Below are positions 12,410 through 24,995 of a stretch of DNA of 64,000 nt, piece by piece (position 1 is the first letter of the stretch; each line of letters starts with the position of its first letter). The notes below the pieces were generated by a model. The model worked only from the letters and a program-made list of their open reading frames with translations, was not told the origin of the DNA and did not search any database. The stretch comes from Asterias rubens (Eukaryota; Echinodermata; Asteroidea; Forcipulatida; Asteriidae), in the NCBI RefSeq assembly GCF_902459465.1, contig NC_047065.1:2848309-2912308 (forward strand). The letters are read 5' to 3'. A program made the translations under genes and the position numbers.

Positions 12410-15400
12410 ATGGCCAAATCGTCCCAACGTTTCTCCCATAGGTCACCCAGAGAAAACAGGCCGTCATCTAAGCAGTTTTCCCCCACGATTGGTGTCTGGC
12501 TCGAACGCTTCGTCAAAAGACTCCGTCGGAAAGCCGTACTTGGGCTTCTCTATACATTGGTGGGATTCTCATTGGTTTCTACTATCTCATTTTGGACTTT
12601 TATAAGTCCGAGTGATAATTCAATAAGTGGTAAGTTTAGATTCTTTTTGTTTATCCGTTGTTACATTGTGAAGGAGTTTCAAACTGTTTGGACTATACTT
12701 AAACTTGTATAAGAAAATAAAATTCAAATGGATACACGCAAAGTATACTCAAACTGACTATGTAATCTCATATTTTTCATTTCTGATGTTTCTTTCAACA
12801 ATCTCCCTTGCAAAACCAAACGAAATCACTGCACTAAAACCGTGTGCGATTTTTTATATTTTTTTTTATGCAAGTCGCCCAAAACAAGGCTAAAAGCCAC
12901 TCTAGATAAAGGGCTACAAAAAAAGAAAACATCCATGTTCAAAAGAATAGAAAGTGCTGTGTATTATAATACTCTCTTAATGTAAAAAAGTGAAAACCGC
13001 TCGTTGTGTCCGCAATACCACTCTCGCAAAGAGCCATACGACGGACAACTCTTTCAAGAGTGAAATACGGGTACTTTCAACTCGATTTAGAGTGAAGTTT
13101 GTTCCAATTTCACTTACAAAGAGTAACACAGGTTCACTCTCACTCCCAAACGCTAAAAACTGACACATCTCGGACAAGAGAGTGAAATGTTCACTCATAC
13201 ATTGGAAGAATATAATACACTTTTCGTGATAAACAGTTTACACTAGCAGCTGAAGTACAAGCCAAATCCACTGCACTGTACCTAATGGTGGGTGTCGTGG
13301 CCGAGCGGGTAGGATCACCGAACTCAAACTCTGCTGTATTTTGATCAGCAGAGTGTGGGTTCGGAAACCTGTGTCCTTAAAGCAAGACATTAACCAGTGA
13401 TTCGTCCTTCGGATGGGGCGTAAAGCTGCAGGTCTCGTGTGTTGTTATAAAAACTATCAACGCACGTAAACGCACGTAATATTGATGTGTTTTTGTGTTC
13501 TTGGTAAACAGTGGATACTCGAGCAGCTGAAGTACAAGGAAAACCTTTCTCTAACTTCACATTCTCCAATGGTGAAAGGCGTGCTTTGCAGTGGCGTGAC
13601 GTCATTGGACATCTGAACGTGGAAGAGTTATTTGTAGTAAACCCGGCTAACAAGAGAGATAGTGAGAAAGGCTCTGCACGCAAGTTGGAATCTCCCCCAG
13701 AAGTAACCAGCACAGGTGATAACACTTATATAAAAGTTACTCATTAAAGTCAGTGGACACTATTGGTAATTCCTCAAAATAATTATTAGCGTGGAGCCTT
13801 ATTTGGTTACGAGTAATGGGGAGATGTTGATAGTATAAAACATTGTGAGAAACGGCTCCCTCTGAAGTAACATGTTTTTAAGAAAGAAGTAATTTTCCAC
13901 GAATTTGATTTCGAGCCCTCAAATTTAGAATTTGAGGTCTCGAAATCAAGCATCTGAAAGCACACAACTTCGTGGGACGAGACTGCTTTTTCGTTCATTA
14001 TTATCTCGCAACTTCGACGACCGATTGAGCTCAAATTTTCACAGGTTTGTTATACACAAAGTGAGAAGACTGGTCTTTGACAATTTACCATTAGTGTCCA
14101 GTGTCTTTAAGTGCATGTTTGTGCATCTGTACCGTGTGTCTCAAAAACAACTGTACACTTTTGAAATGACTGACGAATGAAAAAAATATATCATTCTGGG
14201 GGAAAAGGTGTATATGTAGCTTATGGATTAAACTTTCATATGACACCAAAAAGTATGAAAATAATTCATGTTTGGGTGAGCAGTGTCACTGAAGAATAAG
14301 TAGCTGACATCTTGGAGTGAATTTTGTAAGCTCCAAATGACTTTCATCTCACAAATTGGAAGGCTAATTACTGCGCAGGCTAATTTTCATACCCTTTACA
14401 AAAGTGAGAAGTGCTCACCCAACCATTCATTATTTTCGGACTTGTTGGTGTCATATGAAAGTTGAGTCCATAACCTATCCATACATCTAAACCTTTTCCC
14501 CCACAGAATCATTTATTTTTTATTCGGCAGCCGTTTCAAAAAGTGTATTTTGAAACACCATGTTGATTATAATAATATTTTTTAAACTTTGACTGTTTAG
14601 AATCCATTTTATCTTGTAAAATGATAAAACTTCCCATTTTTAATATAAACGTTTACTTTTTCTAACCTCAGCTACATTATTTAATTTTGTTTTCTTCAGA
14701 AAAAGCCAGAACACTTTTCTTCAAGAACATTCCGCTTCCAGTCGTTTGTCCTGAATTGGTCATCCCCAGCTTAAGTAAGTTTCAACAACCTTGTTTTAAT
14801 ATTCTCTCTCACCATGTTATGAAGTTATATTTCCTGATTATTGCAACCAAGCAGTGTCCCTTTAATCTGATCATTCTTGAGGGTATCACTTATTTATCTC
14901 GTCTTTAATTGTGAACTTTCGGGACGCTGGGTGGCAGCAGACATACCAGGTAAATCCATTGTTTTCAGTAAACGTGCACATGCTCATAAGTAGTAAACAA
15001 TGGAAATTTACCTGATAAGTCTGCTGCCACCCAGGGTTCCAAAGTCTCCCATTCGGTGTTTTCGGACCTAGGGGGTGCATAGCCTGAACATCTGAAGTCA
15101 CAATTCGAGGCTCGTATCCTTGCGGATAAAGACAGGGGCCCAGTCTAGGGGTGCACCTCACTAAGTAAACTCCCATAGCATACAGTGAGAAATGCTAAGT
15201 ATAAAACAAAAATACACAAAAAACTTATAAGTCTCACAGCTTTTTACAGTAAAAGGAAATTGACTGTATATACTCGGTACTTCCCAAGCTCTGTGAACAA
15301 ATTCACAGGCATTTTACCCGGGTTGGATTCGAACCCACGACCCTTGCAATTCTAGAGCAGTGCCATACCAACTAGACCACCGAGATTGCCCGGTAGTATT

Positions 15401-18400
15401 GCAGGCAGGTCGAATCCCACCCGAGTAATATGCCACACACCGGTGTACATGGGTAAAACCAAAATTAATATTCTTTATCCCTGATACTATTTTTTTTCTC
15501 AAATAGTTGAGAAGAAAGCTCTCAATCTTGAAGACACGCGCATGAATGAGTCTGAAAAATATGTCTTAGGCGATCGAGTAAATCGGTCAAAGGAATTCAC
15601 CGCAGAGGGAAACCGTCAATTATATAAAATGTACAACTTGACCGAAGTCAGGACACCTATCATGGACAGCATGTCTCAACTAGCAGTGAAGGTTGGGAAC
15701 TATTCCTGGTTTCCAGGAGGCCATTGGAAGCCAAATAATTGCCTACCAAGATGGAAGGTATGACGTCATTGTACTTTATAGAGGACACCTAAAAGACAGT
15801 GAACACTATTGGTAATTGTCAAAGACAAGTCTTCTCACTTGGTGTATCTCAACATATGCATAAAATAACAACCTGTGAAAATTTGAGCTCAATTGGTCAT
15901 CGAAGTTGCGAGATAATAATGAAAGAAAAAGCACCCTTGTCACACGAAGTTGTCATTACTCGTTACCATGTAAGGTTTTATGCTATAATTATTTTGAATA
16001 ATTACCAATAGTGTCCACTGCCGTTAACTAAATCTAATTTAAAAAAAACTGTGTCTCGGTAATTAATTTGAACTTCAAATATATCTTCAATAATTATTTG
16101 TGTGAATGATATTCATTTTTCAGGTTGCAATCGTTATTCCATTCAGGGATCGCTCCTACCATCTTCCAATAGTCCTCAAGTATTTGACACCCATGCTACG
16201 TCGACAACTTCTGGAGTTTGCCTTTTACGTTGTTGAACAGGTACAAAATGAAATCTTATTATTATAGTGGTACATGTTTGTAGTTTGTTTGCCATTATAC
16301 ACTTTCGGTAAACAGTATTGTTCAAGTCCCATACTTCGTGTATCACAACTTATATATATATAACAAACCTGTGCAAATTTAGGCTCAATCGGTCATCGGA
16401 GTCGGGAGAAAATAACGGGGAAAATTTATTCAAGTTTCTTCAATGTACAAAGCTACACAAACTACTGGTAAAACCAACTACTTATAGAACGATACTAAGA
16501 GAGAAATGGCAAATTGCAAAAACAGGAAGTTTGATGATTATGCAAGGCATTTAGTTGGTACATAGCAATACAAAAGGCTCCCATTTGGTATTGAACTTAT
16601 CCAAGTTGTTATTCTTAACAAAGATCATTTTTCCATTACAAAATAATGATTTATTTCCTTTTTGATAAGAACAAACGATGCCTTTCTGTCATTTTTCTTC
16701 ATCCGATAAAAATGTTGGTAATTAATCAAAAATATTATCAGCATATAACCTCACTTCGTAACAAGTAATGGGGATTATTGTTGTTTGTATGATACCAGTA
16801 CATCTCGCTTTGATTTCGAATGACGCAATTTCAAATCTCATATCTGATCTCATATCTCATACCCTCTCTGTTCTTGCTTATCAGAATAATTCCTTAGCAT
16901 TCAACCGTGCTATGCTGATGAATGTTGGCTTTTTGGAATCTTTGAATTTCTCCAAGTGGGATTGTTTTATATTTCACGATGTGGATCATGTACCTCTGAG
17001 TGATTTAAACTATTATGGATGTAGTGGGATGCCTCGTCATTTTCTCAGTGGTGCAGATCGATGGAAATATAAGTAAGTTTTTGAAATAATTTGTCTCCAA
17101 GAAATCGTTTCAAAGTGACGTTTTTATATATTTTTATATATTTTTTTTTAATGCAAGTTAGTCGCCTGACACACAAGGCCTGAATGCCACTTCAAGGTGT
17201 TGGCTATTGTTTTTTCAGGGGCCATTGCCACCTACTCCTGTGGCTGAAACGGGTTTACCCCCTTTACAGTCCATACGGATGTAGGCTTGGGTACCATCCA
17301 TCAGAAGCCTGGCTGGTAGAGAAGAAAGAAAGCACTACCTCCCAAACTTTACGAAGTAATCATGTTATCGACACAAGTGCCACGACCGGGACTCGAACCC
17401 ACACTCTTGAATCAGGGCCATGTTGACTATAAAACTTTGTTTAGAGTTTAAACACATGTTGTACCCACCTTTAAAACAATGTATAAATGATACACATGTT
17501 TACTATTTTGACACCTGCTCAAACACACAATAATCTAAATATGTTTAAGGTTATACATATGAGAGAAAAAACGTGGTTACAAAAGTGGGTACAAAACTTA
17601 TGCTCAGATTGTTCTGGAAATCTAAACGCTTATGCATATATTGAAATACACAAAGTGAGAAGACTGGTCTTTGAGAATTACCAATAGTGTCCAGTGTCTT
17701 TAAAACAAACTTCATAACAATAATTCAAACACAGATTACTTTCCGAATCCTTTCAGGTTACCGTATGGAGATTTCTTTGGCGCAGTTACCGGTTTCACGA
17801 CGGGTAATATCCTTACAATAAACGGGTTCCCAAATGTGTACTGGGGCTGGGGTGGTGAAGATGACGAAATTTGGAAACGAGTCAAAGAGGCTGGACTTCC
17901 TGTGTCACGTCCCCAGGGGCCAAGTGGTTTTTATAACGTCATTAAACACCATCATAAAAGTGCACCTGTCATGAAAGAAAGGTTTGTGTTTCATCTATAA
18001 ATATTAATAATATTTTTGCTTTAATCCGTGGAACGGATAATTGTCAATATTTTTCATGGAAGTATGGAAATAAATGTGTATTTGAATTGAATGTTTTCTA
18101 ATAAGATTATAAACTGTAAAAAAAAATCTTTTAACAAAATCTGTATACTATTAATAATATTAACAACAGATGAAACAATGAAGCACAAACTCACAAACTT
18201 GTCAGTGACGTTTTGCCACTGCACTAGTGGCTTCTTGAATTTATTTTCAAAATTACTTTAAAAATTGTGGGGGGGGGGCTTCATAAAATATTTATGGGAG
18301 AACAAAGTACAAATTGGGTGCACAAAGCCCAACGGGGGAAGGGATAGAGTTTTCTATCCTTTTTTTCTATCTCTTTGCTCAAAGCCAGCCAAAACGTGGA

Positions 18401-19540
18401 AGGGATATACGGTTGTTTTCTTTATATATTTTGCTGCTCAAACCAAGCGAAAAAGAGGAGGGATATATTATTTTGTTGTGACTTGAAACTCAAACAAGAG
18501 AAAATGTGCGATATTTTGCTAACAAATAAGTGGAATTAATCAATTCTTAAAATGTTAGCCGAAAACAAAATAATGTGACTGATTCGTATTAAATGTATGA
18601 AGAGCACGTTTTTCACGTAGTAACTAGTAAAAGAAAATGTGTTGCTTTAAAAGATCCTGTTTCGATAGCAATTTTCGGATTATTGACAATTTGAAGCTGT
18701 TAATTTGAAAAATGGGAAAATACTGCAGTTTAAAATGAACCTGTTTGACACTAAAAAAATATTTAACCCGTTTTTTTTTCTCCTGCCAAATTGTTTCCAC
18801 ACAGATTGAAACTCCTAAGCAGCTTTAAGCAGCGTCACAAGACGGATGGTCTAACGAATATCAGATATGATAAACCTCACGTCGAGTTCCATCCACTCTA
18901 CACAAACATCACAGTAAATATTCAGAGGATTAAACAACCACCACCACCACCACAACAACAACAACAACAACAACCACAACAACCACAACAACCACCTCAA
19001 CAACAACAAAAACAACAACAACAACAACAAAAACAACAACAGCAACAACAAAAACAACAAAAACAAAAACAACAACCCCCACCCCGTGGAGCAAAGGAGC
19101 AAGTGAAGGGTGACCAAGCTCAACCCGATAGCAAGGTGAAGGAGATGGAGGAAAAATCACAGCCTAGTGACCAGTCTCGTGACAGGCTCGAAAACGCTAA
19201 GAAAGCTGCTAAACTTAAGATGGTTGGAAAGATTTTAGCTGAGAATAAACTTAGAGGAAAAGCTCAACCAGTGCAGCCGGCATCAAATCAGAAAGAGAAA
19301 GACGAAAAAGCACAGCACGGCAGTGACAAGCTGCAAGAGGAAGCTTTTGAACTTATACAGGGTTTATCTGAGAAAAAAGGTAAAGCTCCACCAGCGCAGC
19401 CTGAATCACATCAGAAAGAGTCTGCTGACAAACCGAATGATGCTTTGAAGAAAACGGTTGAACTTGGTAAAGTGATTGACAAGAGTTTGGCTAAAAATGA
19501 AACAAAACCTCAACTTGCTGCCTCAGGAAAAAAAACATGA
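12410..19540 (+). CDS. Beta-1,4-galactosyltransferase with a long C-terminal P/Q/K-rich repeat tail
   Basis: Eight coding exons: 12410-12629, 13512-13715, 14700-14774, 15507-15757, 16124-16240, 16885-17072, 17757-17981 and 18805-19540; 671 aa, with every phase closing. The ATG has an in-frame TGA upstream at 12374. A basic N-terminus followed by one membrane segment (about residues 42-65) gives a type II Golgi protein with the catalytic part in the lumen. Family motifs in order: GGHWKPNNCLPRWKVAIVIP, FNRAMLMNVGF, the metal-binding DVD (321-323), INGFPNVYWGWGGEDDE (374-389) and a H416-containing KHHH. The family transfers galactose (or GalNAc) from a UDP-sugar to N-acetylglucosamine-type acceptors. 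The usual family end, PLYTNITVNI, is reached near residue 466, but the frame continues about 205 residues: a P/Q/K tract (about 471-520), then three degenerate ~45-residue repeats. The exact subfamily is not resolved. Confidence 0.93.
13292..13451 (+). repeat. tRNA-derived SINE, partial copy, in galactosyltransferase intron 1
   Basis: A tRNA-like head (GTGTCGTGGCCGAGCGGGTA with a B-box-like GTGGGTTCGGAAA) is followed by the family body CGTCCTTCGGATGGGGCGTAAAG. It ends about 60 bp before the exon at 13512. Its relatives are at 32599-32897 (complete) and, on the other strand, at about 37310-37566 and 17180-17425. Confidence 0.75.
13744..14110. repeat. TTAA MITE family 1, starting 28 bp after an exon
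   Basis: It runs from TTAAAGTCAGTGGACACT to AGTGTCCAGTGTCTTTAA, with the inner pair of inverted GAGGTCTCGAAATCAA blocks typical of the family. It sits just downstream of the donor of the exon ending at 13715. Confidence 0.85.
14125..14562. repeat. Palindromic MITE in galactosyltransferase intron 2
   Basis: An imperfect inverted repeat of about 430 bp. The left part has GTGTCTCAAAAACAACTG, GGGGGAAAAGGTGTA and CATATGACACCAA; the right part has the complements (TTGGTGTCATATG, CCTTTTCCCCCACAG and a diverged outer end). No coding potential is visible. Confidence 0.75.
14914..15056. repeat. ~140-bp palindromic MITE with GGTGGCAGCAGAC arms
   Basis: Arms GGGACGCTGGGTGGCAGCAG / CTGCTGCCACCCAGGGTTCC surround a TGCACATGCTCA centre. 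A second copy is nested in another MITE at about 39690-39838. Confidence 0.8.
15267..15487 (-). repeat. tRNA-derived SINE, second family, minus orientation
   Basis: On the minus strand a tRNA-like head shows an A-box-like GGTGGTCTAGTTGG and a B-box GGTTCGAATCC. The rest carries a CCAAAATTAATATTCTTTATCC-type body shared with a plus-strand copy at about 30382-30560. The head cannot fold into a normal tRNA of correct length, so it is not annotated as a tRNA gene. Confidence 0.65.
15789..16026. repeat. Internally deleted family 1 MITE between two galactosyltransferase exons
   Basis: Left terminus CAGTGAACACTATTGGTAA and right terminus ACCAATAGTGTCCACTGCC are present, but the central GAGGTCTCGAAATC hairpin is missing, leaving about 235 bp. 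It starts about 30 bp after the exon that ends at 15757. Confidence 0.75.
18940..19080 (+). repeat. CCA/CAA/CAG microsatellite inside coding exon 8
   Basis: An imperfect trinucleotide tract, read in frame as proline, glutamine and lysine codons (CCA, CAA/CAG, AAA). All visible units keep a multiple of three, so the frame survives. Such tracts change length readily by replication slippage. Confidence 0.9.
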
Positions 19541-22500
19541 GAATACGAAGATAACAAACAAAAAACAGAGGTAGTTATAAGTCGTCGAGTCATTCAATAA
19601 GATTTGAGCGGACTGATGTGAACCAAACTCGAAGTTCAGCAAACTTGACCGAAGAGTGACTCCAGAGTGGAATTTTATTCCGAGTGGCCGATTTATAGGC
19701 TTGAATTCACCATTCTTCCAGTGTTCTTCCAAGGTTTTGTAATCCAGTGACGTCATCGGTGACGTCATGATGGATCTAACTGCGGTGTTTTTCGGCATTC
19801 TTGGCAAGGAAGTTTCCCCTCATTTTAAAGGGAAAAACGCATACGGCTTTCCTTAATGTTAAGGTGATGTATGATTGAAGCGTACTGTATAGATAATTAT
19901 ATTTAAAAAAAAGGGTGCAAAATGTAAATATTATATTTAAATACTCAACGACCTATGTTCTTTGCAATTTATTTTGTAACTTTACATTGTTTTATTATTT
20001 AACGTTGTTTTGATGGGTATTTTGACCAATTGAATGACCATTCAAGTGCTATTAACATGGAATACTTTGGACGTGACTTGTTAAGAAGTAAAACATATTT
20101 AAAGTTGTTAGGTTTGATTTTCGCTGAAAGATTTGTCATTTCGCTTTTTTCTCTTAACTTGTGACAGGCTGTTTCAATTAAAAAAACATACACAATATTT
20201 TGAATCATGCCAAGGGCAAGCCATTTACCATCTTTGGCCCATTTCTTTTTTTTCTTCTTTTTTTTCTCAATAATATGGCCTCTGAAATGAATGAAAGCTT
20301 AAAACTTTTTTCGAATCTACAAAAATATACATGTAGGTCTACTATTCAATTCTTGACTTTGGAGTCAAATCCGCATTGGAACGGTTTTATTGTTGTAATC
20401 CTATATCAATGTAGCTGCATAAAAAAAAAAATTCATTGAGATATCGCCGTTACCGCGGTAACGCCTCACAAATTCAAACTATTTTGGATGTCATTTCTAT
20501 ATCTTTTTATTTAACCAAAAATAATAACTTCGAAGCGAAATGTTTATCGAACTGCTTTTTATAAAATCAAAAGCTTCTTACCAAAAGTTATTATTGCCAG
20601 TAATTACCTAAAAGAGTGAGTACTTTCTTTTGACTAATGATCTATTGACAGAATGTTAACATGCTAGGAGCATAAACACACAATATTGGTTTATTTATGA
20701 ATGTGTGAAAATGATCGTGTTTATAAATTTGAAATATTTAAAACCACCCTTTTTTATTGCAATTTGTCGTATGTTTTGACAAAATATTGCAGTAATCTGA
20801 AAAAAGTAAAACTTGTGGTATAAAGATTCTTTAAAAAATAAATGAAGTCAAATTCTCAAAATGTATTTCTGGAAATGTATTCGAGTCAAAAAGGTATCAT
20901 CGAGTGAACGTCAGGGGAATACCCACAGCACTGGTGCCCAAATTACGTAAACCCTAACTAGCACAAATATCTTGCTTAGCAGGACCTGGTTACCAGCCAA
21001 AATTCCATAAAGTCTACATTGTTGCAACTGGTGCCCCACTCAATTTTTGCTTGGTAACGAATTTTGCAGTATTTTCTGTTTAACAGCTTCAATGAAATTA
21101 GGCTCCGGAGTCCTCACTTAATGCCTAATAAAATGGAAATAACCTTGACCGATGCTCCTTAATGTTTAGTTTTGTTGAGAAGCTCAACAATTCTTGGGGA
21201 ACATAACAAAAATGGTTTCAATTCATCCGCAGATTTTGCATGTTTCAGCAGCGATATTATGTTTGCAATATTTCATCAGAATGTGAGATTTCACTTGTTT
21301 TTGTTACATATTTGGTATTATAGTATGATCAAGGGGCCATTCACATTATCAACATTTTTACAAGCGTATGCAAACCTTACGCTGGGAGGGAGGGAGTTAA
21401 AGGCAGCGGACACTATTGGTAATTGTGAGAAGCGGTTCCCTCTGAAGTAACGTAGTTTTCGAGAAAGGTGTAATTTTCCACAAATTTGATTTCAAGACCT
21501 CAGAATTAGATTTTGAGGTCTCGAAATCAAGCATCTGAAAGCACACAACTTCGTGTGACAAGGATGTTTTTTTCTTTCATTATTTTCTCGCAACTTCGAT
21601 TACCAATTGAGCTCAAACTTTCACTGGTTTGTTATTTTGTGCATAATGTTGAGATACACCAAGTGAGAAGACTGGTCCATGGCACTATTACCAATAGTGT
21701 CCAGTCGTTAATGCTTGCCGTATGCTTTCGTTTTCTAAAAAATAAAATTGTACCGATAGATAAAGACGTTTTCTTTACATTTCGAAAGTCAGTCAAGCTG
21801 CATCTTGAAACGGCATAATAGGCATATATAATCTGTTTTAAAAAAACATGTACGTTCTTTATATTATATTAATTATTTTTTATCAATCTATGCCGGTAAA
21901 AAACAAGGTTTGCATGTAAATCACATTCAAGTAGATCTCATGTAGGGTTATAGTGTAGGCCTACTAAACAATTGTTTTCTTCGTGCACACTTTTTGGGGG
22001 TATTGAGAACGGTTTTAGTTTGAAAATGTTGATAACTGTGAACGGCCACTAACTTCAATTGCTTTCATTACTTTGCAGTCGGGGGACACCCTCAAACCGA
22101 ACAGTGACTACCCATGTGCAAAGCATTGGTACAAGGTCATGTTTTTGACTTGCTTTCCACGCGGAAATAGGGGTTGCAGAATAATACTTCGAACAGCGTA
22201 TATGAACCGTCACACATCAGAAGAAAAAAACCTTTTATGTTATTGTTGCAACAACAAAAATGCATTGAAAACGAATAGCCAGTGGCTGTTCTTTCGTTTG
22301 GGTGTGCCCAGTTTGCCCGTGTGATGTTAAAAGGAAATTACTATTGGTTTGTGAATCAAACACAATCAGTGTGTACCGAAGTGGAACGTCCATAAAAAGC
22401 AGACTTTTGAAGAAAAAAATAAATAAACATTAACACCGACAATATCGTTGATCTGTATACGTGACTCACAGACTCTATACGTATAGGCTACGATCTTGTA

Positions 22501-24313
22501 CGGTTTTATTTGAACTGAAAGTGAATGCAAACACTGACCGGACTTGTAACATGTCTAAGAAATCAACTAATTATAGACACTTTCACTCTTAAAAATCGTT
22601 TAGAACTATAAGGTCATTAATGGGGATTTCATATTACCGTTGCCAGCCGAGGTGGGAAAAAAATGTGGAAAGCTACAAAAATAAAAAATAAATAAAAAAA
22701 ATAGCCACAGTTTGTAACAATGTCTGTAATTTTTGTTAACAAATTAACCAACCATGGGAGATTATTTTATTGAATTTGCACCAATGTTTTTTTTAGTAAC
22801 ACGATTGAATATGTTTTGCTGGGCCGACCATGCCAACCAGTGCGATTATATTGTACAAACTTCTTTTCTCTCCCAAAAGCAAAATAGCCACCGAGGCAAA
22901 AATGTTTACCGGTCACTAGTCCTAGTCGGCTACCTTTTTGAAGACACGGCTTCAGCTCCAGGACTCGGCTCAGGCTAGCTTGGCCCCGCTGTTGTTTTGA
23001 CAATAAAATTGCGCGTGCTTTGCAAACGTGCTCATTAAGGCTTCAGAAAGGAGCCTGAAGCCGAATCTGGAGCCAAAGCCGTGGTTTCGAAAAGGGACTA
23101 TGACCAAGATTTAAATGAAGGTTACCAATACATACAATATTGCAGATCACAAAGACCAAAAGTAACAAAGGCGCAAAATGTCGGTCACAAAAAAGTAGCC
23201 TTGACCAAGACATTGGAATTTAATTTGTATTGCTTTATTTGCCTTTGTTTGTTTGCCCGGTTCATACTTCCGAATGTGAATGCGATGCGAATTTGACGTA
23301 AATTTTGACGTCACCACATTCCTTTAACAGCGATATTCGCAAGTGAGTTGGAGGAGAAGGGAGTTGCTGCGAATTATTCGTTACGAATTTGTGACGTCAA
23401 CATTCACTTCGCATTCGCATTCGCAAAAAGTATGAGACTTGTTTTCTCTTTGCATACGCAGTGCGTGCGTGGGGTGGGATGTGCACTCTCTGCGGACAGA
23501 GTGCAGGGCCCAATTTCATAGAGCTGCTAAGCACAGAAATTTGCTTAGCATGACATTTCTTCCTTGATAAAAACAGGATTACCAACCAAATTTCCATCTG
23601 TTGCATATTGCCTATTACTGATATTCAGCTGTTGCTTGATCATCCTGAAAATCATGTGAAAATTTGGTTGGTGATCCTGTTTTTATTGAGGCAGAAATTT
23701 CATGCTAAGCAATTTTTTGTGCTTAGCAGCTCTATGAAATTGGCCCCTGATGACCTAGTAGCACGGGCGTCGCACTTCGTGTGAAAGGGGCCTAGACACA
23801 TTCTTTTTAGAAGCAACGTTCAAAAGAGATTACTCACAAGGTGTGCGGGTTTACGTGTGTTTTTTTCTGAGTAAAATCTGCGAGCGCCTTGGGCCAGCCC
23901 AGTGACAGCTACGTCACAAAGACCACACTGTCAAATGTTCAAACAAAGGATTTGTCAATATGAGACACACTAGAATTAAGAAAAGGCCTTGCAGCAAATA
24001 ATACGATGCCACAGTCTAGCAAAGCAATGGAGGTAAAACTAACCATTATAGTTTTAGATTTATTTTAGGGCCCTACAGTGAAACAATCCTCTTTGACATG
24101 ACCTTTCGAAAGGTTAAAGGTTGTAGGCATCACATTGGGAAAGGAATAATAGAGAACCAAGAAATAAAAACATAAAGAAATCGGGAAATGAAGTCTGAAA
24201 ACAAATATTCAGTCGTCGTGATGTTGAAAATTACTTTTCAACATTCAACTGCAATACGTTTCTTGGTCATTAGTCGCATTTTGCGCCGAACTTTGTTTCA
24301 AATACATGAATGT
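19541..24313. other. Intergenic region after the galactosyltransferase; repeats, no confident gene
   Basis: The first part is the probable 3' UTR. A family 1 MITE lies at 21397-21711. About 23258-23440 is a palindromic element with CGCATTCGCATTCGC arms (relative at about 56270-56380). About 23507-23748 is a 240-bp MITE with GGCCCAATTTCATAGAGCTG termini. An open frame at 22073-22324 has a weak acceptor-like TTTGCAG in front, but no recognisable domain. Confidence 0.6.
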
Positions 24314-24995
24314 CAAACTTAATACCAACCTCGATTCTTCGAAGTGGTCTTTGATTTTTAACATTCCCTACTCATGTACTGTGGACACTAAACTAAGATG
24401 GTTTCAATTTAGATTAATCCATCGGATCCTGGGCACTAATTCATTTTTGTTTAAAATCAATAAGACCGACACTAATCTCTGTACATTCTGCAAAAAAGAA
24501 GAAGAGACCATTTTCCATCTTTTCTGTTCCTGCACCCATACTATTTCTTTTTGGTCCTCAGTGTTTTCATGGATAAAAGAACATACTAATTTCTCCCTTG
24601 CAATGGATAACGAAGTCTTTCTTTTTGGTAATACCAAAAATAGCAATGTGGTTAACTTGATCCTGTTGATATGTAGATTGCATGTGTATACAATGAAAAT
24701 GATCGGGAAACGCCCATCACTTTTAGTTTTAAAACGAGAGGTGAAAAAGTACTATTCAATGGAAAAATTTATGTTTTTTACTAATGGAGTAAACTTCAAG
24801 TTTTATCAGAAATGGGACTCATTTTTGATCTTAGGCCAAGGTTAACTTGCTTTTATTGTTAATGGTATTGTATATTGTATTTGTCATGTAAGAACTGTTT
24901 GTACGAATATTGAGGCAAGTGACAGTGGAAAATAAATGAGAATCCCTGGGATTATAATTATAAAAATAAAAAATAAAATAAAAATAAAAATAAAA
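24314..24995 (+). mobile_element. 5'-truncated LINE (non-LTR retrotransposon), end of ORF2 plus 3' tail
   Basis: The frame ending at 24845 encodes about 177 residues typical of the C-terminal end of a non-LTR reverse transcriptase protein: LRWFQFRLIHRILGTN followed by a CTFC-KKEEETIFHLFCSC zinc-binding segment (zf-RVT type) and FW. About 115 bp of 3' UTR and a simple A/T-rich tail (TAAAA units, about 24958-24995) follow. The 8-bp sequence ATGAATGT occurs at 24306-24313 and again at 24996-25003, fitting a target-site duplication. The apparent ATG of the frame is part of that duplication, so it is not a real start. The reverse transcriptase core and endonuclease are missing, so the copy cannot move by itself. 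Confidence 0.85.

Noticed and set aside
18851-19160. Minus-strand open frames rich in leucine or valine
   Set aside because: They are the complement of the CAA/CCA coding tract in the galactosyltransferase last exon; low complexity keeps every frame open.
22073-22324. 83-residue open frame with a TTTGCAG in front and many cysteines
   Set aside because: No recognisable domain, no partner exon in phase and no start signal of its own; kept only as a possibility in the gap description.
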